Below are positions 46,479-58,006 of a DNA stretch of 64,000 nt, piece after piece. The DNA is taken from assembly GCA_037176845.1 (NCBI GenBank), contig JAYKXP010000036.1:310001-374000 (forward strand). Direction: 5' to 3'. The number at the start of each line of letters is the position of its first letter. Position 1 is the stretch's first letter. The translations under genes and the position numbers were made by a program. The notes under the pieces are model-generated. The model saw nothing but the letters and a program-made list of their open reading frames with translations, was not told the DNA's origin and made no database searches. This stretch comes from Paramarasmius palmivorus (taxonomy: Eukaryota > Basidiomycota > Agaricomycetes > Agaricales > Marasmiaceae).

Positions 46479-48431
46479 ATGGCGAATGTAGGCCTCAATG
46501 TACATGAATCTCTGGCATCCATTGGGTTGCCTGGAAATATAACGTATCAAGATATCGACAAGCTCTCACATGGACCATTCTCAGAACTACTTCAGTTCAT
46601 TGGCGGGCATGTTGTGGGTAGACTACAGGCTAGAGTAGCTAGGAATCAAATCCAAAGGTGAGTTGAATGCACATTCTACATCATAAAGGCACTCCTCAAT
46701 GATAGACAGCAAACATATCGGCGCTGTAGAACGAACCCCAGACGACAAAGCGGTCTCTAGGCTGGCGTCTACCAGAAAACATTGCGAGGTTTACGCGACG
46801 GAGCTGCGGGAAAGGCTACAGGATATGGAAAACGCCCGCAAGTACTTGCATTTGTTGCACCCAGACCTTTCATGTTGAATGTCTATTTACAGAAATAGAG
46901 TTGGAATCTCTCAGACATCAGCTAAAAGCAGAACAACGCGTCAAATTCGAGTTAGAAAAGTTGGAACAGAGCGAGAAGAAGAGACAAGAGAGAATCCGCA
47001 TTATTGCGAAAGATCTGAAGCTGTGAGTCAACATCCCTCTCGAGATACAACATATGGCTAATGTCCATTAGCCTGGTTGCAAACGTGGCCTCTCTGCAAG
47101 TCGAAGAAATTAGACAGATGGGCCCATCAGCTGCTGTGAAAATGAAAATTCCGCCATCACCAGAAAGCCAGTACATTGTCACCAATAACGACGAAGATGC
47201 TTATCGGCAGTGTTGTATGAAGCACACAGATGATTCCTTAACCGTTCGTACTGTGTCCGTATCCGTTACTGCCGAAACAGGCTGAACTTCAAAAAGAACC
47301 TGCACCTACATCACTTAGCACTCTCTCGCATAGAGAAGGACCAGTCGCGTGTTTCTCTTACTATAGCCAGGGACATGCTATATCAATCAATCACACTCAA
47401 GTTGGGTACAAAGCACTCTCACGATGAAAAGGTTTCAAGGCTTCTGTGGGTATCGGTTCGAACATGCGATAGAGGCACTCATTTTCCAAATAGCGCGACT
47501 TTCATGAATGTCGCACGACATAGAGCCTGTTCTACATTCCAGTATCGGTCCATCTTGATAGACTCCGAGATCCCATCCACGGAAGCCTTGCAGCACAAAA
47601 GGAAGATCATTGTCAGTCACCTGTCGTTGTGTCCCTGCATGTAATACTGATAAGTAGCCAACACAGGCAGAATACGAGCATAGTTTGCAATGCGGCTCAA
47701 ATCGAGTCAATGAAATGCAGGTCAGGTGCAGTCGCCTCATGGACTCTGTGAGTATTTGCCCTCAGATTTGGTCTCGACGGGCTGCCTCATTCCAAGCCCG
47801 ACTTAGATCGAGGTTTTGCAAAGGGATACGCTTCCCAGGATCAGAGATATTGTCAAAGAGCGGAACTCTTTTACCCAAGACTATGTTGACATCCTCAGGC
47901 TGAATACTCTCAAGAAATCAGGGCACAGGGAAAGCAATCGTCCTAACCACGAAACCAGATTGAAGGGCCTTCTAAATCTATCCTCATCTTCGGTAAGGTT
48001 GTTTAACTTTTAGCCAGCCTCTAGTCACAAAGCTCTTCGCAGACCCCTGAAAAGGTTCTTCAGGAGACAACGTTTCTGATAAACCAAGGTAGGCTTAACG
48101 ATACATTTCATGCCGCGAGGACACTTTCCTCATCCCTCACACCCACAGCACACCTTCTCGGGAAACTGTTGTTGCCATCGGAGGCCGAATACACGGAATC
48201 CGAACGAGTCTCATTTGGTGAGTAATGCACGTTCAGACGCTGAATGTCATGCCTGATAAATCAAGTGATGCAGCGAATGGCATGTCGGAGTTGGCGAAAG
48301 GCGAAGAGGAAATAGCGGGATTGTTGGAAAGGAAGCTGTTGAAAGCCAACATGAGCCATCAAATCGAGAGTGAGGTGCGATTGTTATTACACGAAATCTC
48401 ATTGATAACTAGGAGCCACCGCGTTAATTGA
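46479..48431 (+). CDS. Coiled-coil protein of unknown function
   Basis: Start at 46479 (MANVGLNVHESLASIGLPGN; an earlier in-frame ATG at 46446 is possible). Exon 1 has a globular-looking segment YQDIDKLSHGPFSELLQFIG. Later exons give a long heptad coil: RLASTRKHCEVYATELRERL, KIELESLRHQLKAEQRVKFE and LEKLEQSEKKRQERIRII, joined by GT-AG introns in phase. Further short exons follow to the last one (from about 48225), which includes LAKGEEEIAGLLERKLLKAN, and the TGA at 48429-48431. The layout, a short N-terminal head then coils, recalls HAUS/kinetochore or other spindle proteins, but I cannot name a family. Internal exons between 47280 and 48220 are only partly resolved. Confidence 0.55.
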
Positions 48432-49001
48432 TACCTATTCGTTTCGTGGCCGCTGCGTCTACCAGTGTGTTACGAGCTGAACAGTGAAGAGCCTACTTTT
48501 GAATGGCTTTGGTGTGACTCATCTTTCACAAGGGTAACAATATAAGTACACACCATTCAAACGGGCCCCATAGTGATCTAGAATATCTGCCATTTCTAGA
48601 ATCAATTTTGAATTATGCAATGAACCTCAGGTTCGAGAGAAATCTACGGAAACACGTTTCTGAGTAACAGCGATCTCGGGGGAGCAAGCCTTCCAGAAAC
48701 ACCCCAATATACGAACACGTCGTGACGGGTTCAATGATGTGAAGGGCGAAGGGCGAAGTATACAGTAGGCTCAAAGATCACGCTTCAATGTGATACAGAT
48801 ACTGATACGCAATCAATTGGCCTAACTCATGTAAGGAACATGAGATCGTCCTCCAAATCTCCAAGGAAAATAATGACAATACTGGAATCTATAGGTTTGA
48901 CGACGGGACTGTGACCATAGGCAGCTCATGCGATAAAATCGGCCAAAAAAACGTTGGAGATTGCACTGTTATATGTACAAAGACGGTAGTTTGGGAACGT
49001 T
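48432..49001. other. Convergent intergenic region
   Basis: Between the 3' ends of the coiled-coil gene and the SMP-30-like gene. Nothing seen. Confidence 0.45.
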
Positions 49002-50640
49002 TTAGGAGCGATTACCAAGTGGGAAGCCGCTGGCAGCAATCTTTGCCACAAAGATCTTGGTCTCAGCAAGAATGACAAGTCGGCCCTCACCAGCGAAAAC
49101 CATGTTAGCGGAAGTGGTTCCGAGGAAGAATTTTCCAAGGAGAATTCCTGTCGAATCCCAGACCTGTAGGATTATCAGAAAACTTCATACAACATCCAAA
49201 TTGGCTCGGACACACTTGTACGCCATCCCCACAACCACTATACACATTTCCATTCGTATCAACCTGTATTCCGTCCGGAACACCTGCATCAGCATAGGCA
49301 AGGACCCGACGGTTTTTGAACGCGTGAGTGACGGGATCGACATCAAATGCGTAACTGAGCAAGTAAGTAGATCAGACGCGGGAAACGAAAGATGACAAGA
49401 AAATGCTGACATTGAAGCCGGTTCAGTCTGATCACCTCCTGCAGTACCTGTATCCGTTCTGTGATTTTGTTAACGCATGATGATTGCGATCTGCTCGGAG
49501 AGAAACGATAGATACTTACACATATGCGGTTGTTCCAGCGGCATCGAAGGCAATGCCATTCGGTTTGTCAAAATCACTTGCTACCACTCTTGTTGCGCGG
49601 GTGACGGGGTCAAATTGATATACCTGGTTAGGCATCAATGGAGCAGGCCGGAAACGATTGATAAACCCATATCTAGCCGAGTCATGAACGGAGCTTGTAA
49701 ATACGCCAGAATTGAGACCGAATCAACATGAGATAGACGAACGTAACATCAGTGAAGAAGATCTTGCCGCTGGGGTGTACTTTGATGTCGTTCAAGGAAT
49801 TGAATTGTCGGCCAAAGTAGTTATCCAAGACGACGGTAGCGTTGTTCGGTGAGACGGGGTCCACAAGGACAATTGAAGGTGGGAGAGGACCCCTTCCGGA
49901 TGTAATCAGAAGAAGGGACGAATTGTAGGGTCCAGTGCCACCGTTGGTCATCTGTTGACTTGTGAGCTGAAAGATTACTATTGCGCTGGCAGTTTCCACC
50001 CACTTGTACCGAGTCTGGAAGGTCGAGCTACACGATACATACGTTAACCACGGGTTTTAGAAGCTCTGGAAATACTCAACTGGAGTCACAGGAACGTCGA
50101 CGGTGCCATTTATAGCCTCTGCTAACTGTCTCTCCACCTCCGTCATACTGATTTTACTCACAACATTATTATGGTCGATGTCGCTGTTACCCAAGGCCCC
50201 TCCATCGTTGCTCGCAAAGAAAAGCTCATCCGTTTCTTCGTTGTAAATGGGTGCCTCATGGGCAAACGCGAAAGTGTTGTTCACCGCAACTTGATGGATA
50301 CTGGCTGATTCGCCTAGTATGGATAGGAATGCTTCATCAAAGACTTGAAAAAAAGGTGGCTCGGTCGAAGTAGGATTGAAGAATGTCCGGGGATCAGATG
50401 AACTCGTTCGAAAAGTAGCATTTGGACCCATTACAGCAAAAGAGTGAGGATCCACGAACTAGTGTAAATGAGCCCATCTTGCTGTCACCAAGGTATGTAG
50501 CATGTACTCACCACCGCTTGGGGAACTGCTTGCAAGAACTTTCCACGATCTCGCACTGGTTGCGGGGTTACGGCGTGAACATACTTGAAAACGGCGTACG
50601 AAAGGCAACAGGCGACAGCGAGCGTTCGAACATTCAACAT
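49002..50640 (-). CDS. SMP-30/gluconolactonase-like beta-propeller, secreted
   Basis: Family members are metal-dependent lactonases opening gluconolactone or related lactones. The start at 50640 gives a hydrophobic leader (MLNVRTLAVACCLSYAVFKY), and the mature part begins with VDPHSFAVMGPNATFRTSSS. Propeller blades include AFAHEAPIYNEETDELFFAS with the metal-binding Glu, QFNSLNDIKVHPSGKIFFTD with the Asn and Asp, and FDKPNGIAFDAAGTTAYV, DAGVPDGIQVDTNGNVYSGC and GDGVQVWDSTG-type turns. The last blade has ANMVFAGEGRLVILAETKIF, and the protein ends GFPLGNRS with TAA at 49002-49004. An upstream in-frame ATG at 50793 would bury the leader, so 50640 is preferred. At least four introns are needed. 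Confidence 0.87.
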
Positions 50641-51962
50641 GGATGCGGTTTTGGTTTGAGTTTGAGTTTGAACTTCGCTGAGCTGGGAATCCTTGTTTTC
50701 AATGCCTTCTCCCTTCATGACCACGAGTCTTTCAGAAGCACTGTGGGGAAGAATACTGGAGAATGTGCCGGGAGAAAATTTGTCCTGCACCAACTTGCCA
50801 TCAACTCGGGTAAAAGCCTAGTCATCACATGAATAATTATGGCTGAAAATGAAGCTTGACGAAATTGCGACTCACTATCACTGCTATGTTCAGCTTCAGG
50901 TGGAATTAGGGTCAGATCTGGTCAGATTGCAAGGACACCAGTGCCAACACGCGAACCGGTCTTCACTAACTATATCGGTAAATGGGTTTCGCAACTTCGA
51001 CCCAAATGGAAGAATATATATGGAACCTGGCTCTCCGTAGCGGCACTCAGTATCGAGGTAGATCTAAGCCACGGTTGAGCAGACGCCATACATATCCAAG
51101 TTCTATTTGCATGGTATATGAATGGCCATGCCGATAGGCGCGGTTTTAGACGGTGTTCAGAACTTTGGGGTGGTCTTCATATAAAGCGAATGCCAGTGGA
51201 CAACATGCCAAAAGGTAGGTCCAAGGTTACCACGTCATTTTCGGTGAAATAGAGGGAACAGAAAAGCCGCGTGTGGAAAAGTGTCGAGATTTTGTGGCAA
51301 CATTGAATTTGCAAGCGAGGCTGCGAGGTCTATCACACGTGGCGTCGTCACAGTCGCGTGGATCGCGTGACGCTGAGAAAAAAGCCGCAGATCCTTTGCC
51401 GGTGGGAAACGTTTGTTCAACGTGGCGATGGTAGTTTTTCTTCCCGACTTCTCTTCTTGCGCTGGACTCTAATGTATGTTCTGATGGAATATATTGTTCG
51501 AGATCTGATAGAATCACACCAGACTACCATCAAGGATTTGTGCTCAACTTGAAATTCGTCAACCGCTTATACAAACCTTAAAACAGTACGTCGACTATTC
51601 AGATCTTCTTTTCCTCCTTTCCATGCATGTTTAATTACTCCCTATTGAATCACACAGATCCACAGTAGCTCATCATCCCGTCTATCTGCTGGTATTGATT
51701 AACAACTCGGGGTTTGACCGGGCGTCCACAATGCAGATTACCGCTCTCTTACATCCGTTTTTGTAGGTTGGAGATGCGTCTAGATGTGATGGCGGAATGT
51801 GCCCTTCCTTACCTCCATGCTTTAAAAACGAGGTCGTATCAGTCCCGGGTCGTCGTCTGTCTGCCCCAGTCTCACTTGCATAACTCGCGCGCAGAGCGAG
51901 TCCATCGCGACACTGTCAGGTAAGTCATCACCGTAATTCTTTGGTGAAAACTGTCTCATTCC
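50641..51962. promoter_or_regulatory. Divergent promoter region, SMP-30-like / delta-9 desaturase
   Basis: About 1.3 kb with only short frames. A TTTAAAA stretch near 51821 and a GTAAGT...TTAG intron-like segment (about 51921-51967) just before the desaturase start suggest a 5' UTR intron. No coding exon joins it in frame with an ATG. Confidence 0.45.
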
Positions 51963-53476
51963 ATGTTAGCCATGTTGTCTTCTTGGACTAAGAACTTCCC
52001 CGAGCTCAAGGGTATACGGTGGTTCAATGTTATGGTCTTGACTGTCGCCCCTGCTCTTGGTATCCGGGGCCTACTTTTTGAGCCAATTACTCGTCCAACG
52101 GCGTGGTTCACCGGCCTCTATTACATGTTCACCATTCTGGGTGAGTTTTCAGTCGCTTGCTGTTACCTGGTCCGTGTATTGATGAGAATATAAGGTATTA
52201 CCGCGGGTACGTGTTAGGCGCTGATTAGGTCGTACGCTTTTTGACTTCGGAGTACAGGATATCATCGTCTTTGGTCCCATAGATCATACAACGCATCCGT
52301 CCCCTTACAATGGCTTCTCCTTCTTGGTGGTGCTAGCGCGGTTCAAGGATCGTGCTATTGGTGGGCCAGGTCCCATCGTTCTCATCACCGACACACGGAT
52401 ACCGATTCAGACCCCTACAACTCCAAAAGAGGACTCCTGTGGACGCATATAGGTTGGATGATCTTCAAGACCGACCTGCGATCCGGGACCGCGGATATCA
52501 CAGACCTCCGAAAGGATCCACTAGTCCAATTCCAACACAAGTGGTACTTTTCGCTTGCTTTGCTTTTCGGCTTGGTAATACCTTGGGCAATCCCAGGGTT
52601 GTTGTGGAATGATTGGATGGGAGGCCTATGTCTTTCGGCGGCCTTGCGAATGACCGTTGCACACCATGTACGTACCCGAACCTCAACACTAAATTATATC
52701 CTCATTTTTCTCTTAGAGCGTTTTTTGTGTGAATTCGATCGCACACTGGCTTGGTGACTCGCCTTACGATGATCATTTATCCCCTCGCGACCACTTTCTC
52801 TCTGCCATCTTGACCATGGGTGAGGGCTATCATAATTTCCACCATCAGTTTCCCATGGACTATCGCAATGCGTATCTGTGGTACCAGTGGGATCCAACTA
52901 AATGGTTCATTGCTCTATGCCAATTTCTCGGACTGGCCCACAATTTGCGAGTATTTCCAAGTAACGAAATAGCCAAGGGTGCCCTAACTATGAAGCTCAA
53001 AGAGTTGAAACGAGTGCAAGATAACTTGCAATGGCCGGCTCCCCCGGAAGAACTGCCCATTGTAACTTGGGAGACGTGTGAGTCTCACCGCCATCAAATG
53101 TATTGTGATCTGCCCCTGACGGTCTTTAGTCCAAGAGGAATCTCAATTGCGAACTCTAATTCTCATTTCCGGCTTTATCCACGATGTATCGTCATTTTTG
53201 GATGAACATCCGGGTGGCGTGGACCTCCTGACGAAGAATTCAGGGAAGGATATGACTGCAGCCTTTTTCGGGGGATACTATGCGCACTCCAATGCAGCAC
53301 ATAACGTACGTGGCCTCGTGTCGTCTTGGGTTTGATTGCTCAAGTGTTGCGTGCAGCGCCTTACGATGATGCGAGTTGGGGTTCTGGCCGGCGGCGTGGA
53401 GAACGTTGCCGAACATGTCCCAGAGTCCCAACGCTTGTACATTGCGGAACGCCCTTCCAACACTTGCCGCACTTAG
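51963..53476 (+). CDS. OLE1: Stearoyl-CoA delta-9 desaturase with C-terminal cytochrome b5 (Ole1 type)
   Basis: Ole1 introduces the delta-9 double bond in acyl-CoA at the ER, using its own cytochrome b5 domain. Start at 51963 (or 51972) gives MLAMLSSWTKNFPELKGIRW, then FNVMVLTVAPALGIRGLLFE. The His boxes are HRLWSH after an intron, HRSHHRHTD, and EGYHNFHHQFP. Spliced segments such as WTHIGWMIFKTDL and FGLVIPWAIPGLLWNDWMGG hold the TM helices. The C-terminal b5 part has LILISGFIHDVSSFLDEHPG GVDLLTKNSGKDMTAAFFGG and AHSNAAHN, joined by an intron to RLTMMRVGVLAGGV. The protein ends SNTCRT with TAG at 53474-53476. Fungal Ole1 usually has a longer N-terminus, so the start is less certain than the rest. 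Confidence 0.9.
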
Positions 53477-54133
53477 ATGGTACTTATCGGGTTCACAGGT
53501 TGATGGCCGTAGGCCTAAACCGAGCTCTCGTGTAGTTACCGAGGACATGTATTCCACACACTTGTACAGCATTAGAAGAACTCCGCAACACGTTCCTAAA
53601 TTCGTATGTTTGCCAAAATGAATGTCAAGAACATCGACCGGCCCTGATTCTTTTGTTAATTGCCTTCGCCCTGAAAACCTTGCCGAGGGTGCGTAGTCAG
53701 ATTACCTCCTCTAGGCTCTCATCTGACGCCGTGCTAAGTACTCTGATTTTAGTGATTTTCGCAGACTGAAATCGGAGTTCCCGAATTTCTGTGATTGTAG
53801 TTGGCCCGCTTTCAACATCCATCTATCATTAAGCAGGCTGTACGACGACAGATCATCTTGTTCTTCTCCCACGAATTGCGAGCTACCAAGTCAGGCGGTC
53901 GCGACATTTAATACTAATTTTCTCTACTAGCAAGCTCACGATTCCGCGGACATGGTAACTTAACCCCACATAGGTCACGGTGGTATGATTTTCTTTCGGG
54001 TTTACCCCCTTACACTCTTCGCCCGAGCTTATCAATCGACAGATAGTCGTCCATGCCCTGCGTGATCGGATAGTTCGCTTGAAGTTCATCTACATATGAG
54101 TATATATACCAGGTCAAGGCATCATTAAAGGCC
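53477..54133. other. Intergenic region
   Basis: Desaturase 3' flank and promoter side of the acyl-CoA ligase gene. Short frames only; no clear element. Confidence 0.4.
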
Positions 54134-57100
54134 TTGGCTATCTCTTTCTTCTCCTCAAGCATCCAGATGTTGCTCAACCAACTGAAAGCAACAGGCTTCC
54201 CCTTGGACCAAGTTCCATCGAACCTTACAATTCCCCAATTCTTCCTCGATGGTTTCCAGCACCCCACACGGCCCACTCGACCGGAGCAAGTGCCATGCCT
54301 CGTAGATGATGAGACTGGAGAACCTGTTTTCCTTGATCAAGTGGGTCCTGTGTTGTCCGGATTTTACTGTATTTATCACACTCAATGACCCAGCTTCGTC
54401 TCCGGACACGACATCTCGCAGCAGCCATCAGATCCACTTGGGACATAAGTGCGTGGTTCATATCCACCTTCTTCCTTGATTTGCGGCGACTGACAGGCTT
54501 TCTTCTAGACGACGGGGACATTTGTAGGTGCTTCCATACCGATTTTATCGGTCACTTGAGCATGATTTTACCTTCCAGTATCGATAATGAGCTACAACCA
54601 TATTAGTGCGTACTTCGTTCATCACTGTAACGCCGACGAGAACGCGACATGCTCAACACATTTCAGATTATGCGCCTTGTGTTTGGGCAACACATCGCCT
54701 TGGTGGAGTAGTGGCGTACGTCATGATCTTCTTACTCTCGTGTGCTGTATTCAAAGGGCGCCACAGGACAATAAGCCCGATGCTTGCGGTTGGCGAACTC
54801 GGTGAGCCCGGAAGAATGATTGCCTTCTAGGCAAAGCTTTCATCTGACTGTGCCTGTCTGATCTAGTTCATCATTTGCGGATATCTCGACCTACTCTGCT
54901 TTTTGTTCATCCGCAATGCCTGGCGAACGCGCTTCAAGCGGCATCCATCATTGAACTTCCACCTAGTCGCATCATCCTCATTACTTCTTCCACAGCCCCT
55001 GGGGAGAGCTCAGGGGGCTTCCGGTCTTTTGACGAGCTGGTTGACCTCGGTAGTCGCTGCCCCACCGTCATCGAAAAACAGATGGGAGCGAATGAAGCCA
55101 AGAGAAAGATAGCTTTTCTGGCGCCTTCGTCTGGCACAACGGGTGTACAAAAGGTCGGTTCTTCTTCGACACCAGTTTCGTTACTTATGGACTTTTTCTG
55201 GTGCGACAGGCGGTGGCTATTTCACACTACAACGCCATAAGTGTGATTATACAGATTGCTACCTTGAATCGCATAGGCGAAGACTATGCTCCATGGTCGG
55301 AGCGCCGTTTCCGTCCTGGAGATGTATGTTGCGGTTGTACGTTTGATTTTTCCATCTTTTAGTGTGGAAAACTACTTAGTCGTCCCCTCTGCAGTCTTAC
55401 CTCTCTATCGTAAGTGGCTCTTGTCAGTTGTCAGCGTATTTTTGGACTGACTGGCTGTCAGATATATATGGCTTGGTCTACAATGTATGTCACCAGTCAA
55501 TAATGCTCAGCGGGATGACTGAAGTTGTACTAGCTTCATTTTATGATATACGCAGGGGTGAGAAATCTTTTGCATCAGTGATCAGTCTGTTCTACATCAA
55601 AACACTCACAGAAGAACACATAGATGACATTAGTGCTCGCACCTGCGTTTCATTTCGAGAAGTTTTTGGAGAGTATTGATAAATACAAGATTACTCATCT
55701 AACGTGGGTTGGCCTAGGTGAAAATGTTCGCATGGACTGATTTAGGTTCAATAGATTGGTGCCTCCACAAGCAGTTCTTTTCTGTAAAGTAAGTTCTATT
55801 TGACCCCAGATAGTGAAGTTCGGTGGCTGAATAGGTGTCTAACAGCATCCAGCCGTGAAAAGATTCTCGCTATCTAGTGTACGATACTGTATAGTGGCAG
55901 CTGCACCTCTTAGCGCCACACTCACGAAGGGTCTTCTCGAAGTATTCCCGAACGTTCACCTTGGGCAAGGATACGGTAAATTGGCAGATGCAGTGGTATT
56001 CATGGTCGCTAGTGCTAATAAGTGACATTTAGGGATGACGGAGACTTGCGGTACGGTTAGCATGGTGCGTTATCTCTTTTAGTTGCTAGATTGGAACGTC
56101 ACTGAAAGGACCTGTAGTTTCCCCTGTCCCATAAGGTTGGGACTCTCGGAAGCGGTGGACAGCTTCTGCCAGGTGTTGTGGCAAAGGTAATCAGAGGCGA
56201 CGGAAGCCTCGCCGGCGTGGGAGAAGTGGGGGAGCTGTATGTCCAAGGTGGGCAAGTTGCTCTTGGCTATTATGGAGACGAGAAAGCGTACGTATCACGG
56301 AATTCCCATTGTCATAACGCTTTGGAAACTGATCAACCACTGCAGGACCAAAGAGACTTTTGTGGATGGGTTCGTGTCACGTTGCTCTCTTCTGATTTCG
56401 ATCTAAGTCTTTGATTAGGTGGTTACGCACTGGGGATCAGGTGCTTTTTAATGAAGATGGTGATATCTTCATTGTGGAACGTATCAAGGTCAGTAGGGCA
56501 TTCTCACAGGAAGTCTGCATCTCACCCTGCCGTGCCCACTTGACTTTATAGGAGCTCATAAAGGTAAGATCCTCAATACGCCACACGTAAAGTTGGGAAC
56601 TAACGGCAACATTTTGCTTCCTCTCTTATATTCCATACCTGAATAACTCAACTCTAGGTCAAAGGATTGCAAGTGCCACCGGCCGAGCTTGAAGGACACC
56701 TACTCACGCACTCCAGCATTGCGGACGCAGCTGTCATAGGTGTCCCCGATGAGTATGCTGGAGAGCTGCCCCTTGCATTTGTTGTCTTGCAGCCAGGAAT
56801 TGCATCTGCTGTCGCAAAAGACCCGAATGTTGCAAAGCAAGTACGCAGCAGCATCTTCACGGTACGTCCTCTTACGTACGATGAAAATACCCTCGCAGCC
56901 GTTACCTCGGCAAAAATAGATCCAGCACATGGATACGAGTCTCGTCCCTGCTACCCACTGCTACCCATCTCTTCGTTTTCTATGGCCTCAGGTTAACGAC
57001 AAATGGAAATAGTCGTTCCTGCCGCATTCCTTTTCTTCTCTTCTCCGATTGCTACCGATCTGAACACTGAACTGATATTCTCACCCACCAGCACGTCGCA

Positions 57101-57331
57101 TCAGCAAAGTCGAAATATAAATGGCTTACAGGTGGCATTATATTCATTGACACCATACCACGTAACGCGAGCGGGAAAATTCTGCGAAGACTTTTGAGAA
57201 AGTCGCCGCTACTTCCGCAACCAGCGTCCGCACCCACGCAAATACGCCAAAGTTTCGCCGATTCCTCGATTCCATCTCAGCCGTCAATGCTAGCCTCGCC
57301 GGCCTCCCTATCTACACGAGCCAAACTGTGA
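54134..57331 (+). CDS. 4-coumarate-CoA ligase-like acyl-CoA synthetase with C-terminal AKL
   Basis: Adenylate-forming ligases activate carboxylic acids to acyl-CoA. Exon 1 (start 54134, or ATG at 54167) has [20 protein letters not shown] and [17 protein letters not shown]. Downstream exons give [26 protein letters not shown] then [14 protein letters not shown] A2 context, and [17 protein letters not shown], the AMP-binding P-loop (SSGTTG). They continue with [103 protein letters not shown], and [14 protein letters not shown] with the catalytic Lys. The protein ends STRAKL with TGA at 57329-57331; AKL is a PTS1-like peroxisomal signal. About a dozen introns are needed and some boundaries are approximate. 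Confidence 0.88.
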
Positions 57332-58006
57332 CATTACTGGAAGACATCTAGGGGTGGAATCTTTCTTGATTATTGAATGTTGGATGCTACGTATATTGAC
57401 CTTCTTCATTTGAGGGAACGGGAACATCCTAAAACGTTATACATAAGTAATGACTTGCATGCCATATGTGCGATGTAGTTTATACATACAGTACTACACA
57501 CCGGAAGGACCAAAATTTCAGCAGATATCCCTCAAACCAACCTCAAACCCACTGAAAGGTGTTCTGAAATATCGAAATGTCAAATGATAAGCCATATGAG
57601 GATAATCGCATCATGTGACGTGATCGCCAGATATGGTTAATCGGTAGCATTTCACACATCCATCAAGCAAATTTTTTAACGGTACTGTCGGTGCGAAAAA
57701 GTACATGTCACTCATGCTACCCAGAGAGCCTGAAATGGAGATGTTGGGTGTGAAGTGAAAAGGATTCCATTACGATCTACTACAAGTCCTTGGAACACCT
57801 TATGTAAATGAAGTAGTACGTACCAATTACATGTATCTGAGTACAAGTGAAAAGAACGTGCAAGATAACGACCGAAAGCGCGTACAAATGAGAGCGAAAA
57901 GAACAGAAACAGAAGGGAAACAAAAACTCTGGATCGTCAGCAGACGAAACAAGTCCAAGGAATCCCAAGTCCAAAAGAAAGGCAGATTTCAAGCCTCCGA
58001 ACAAGT
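57332..58006. other. Convergent intergenic region
   Basis: Between the 3' ends of the acyl-CoA ligase gene and the CPL1-like gene. Nothing seen beyond short frames. Confidence 0.45.

Noticed and set aside
54010..54276. 88-codon minus-strand frame
   Set aside because: Half of it is antisense to the first acyl-CoA ligase exon; the rest has no motif or splice partner.
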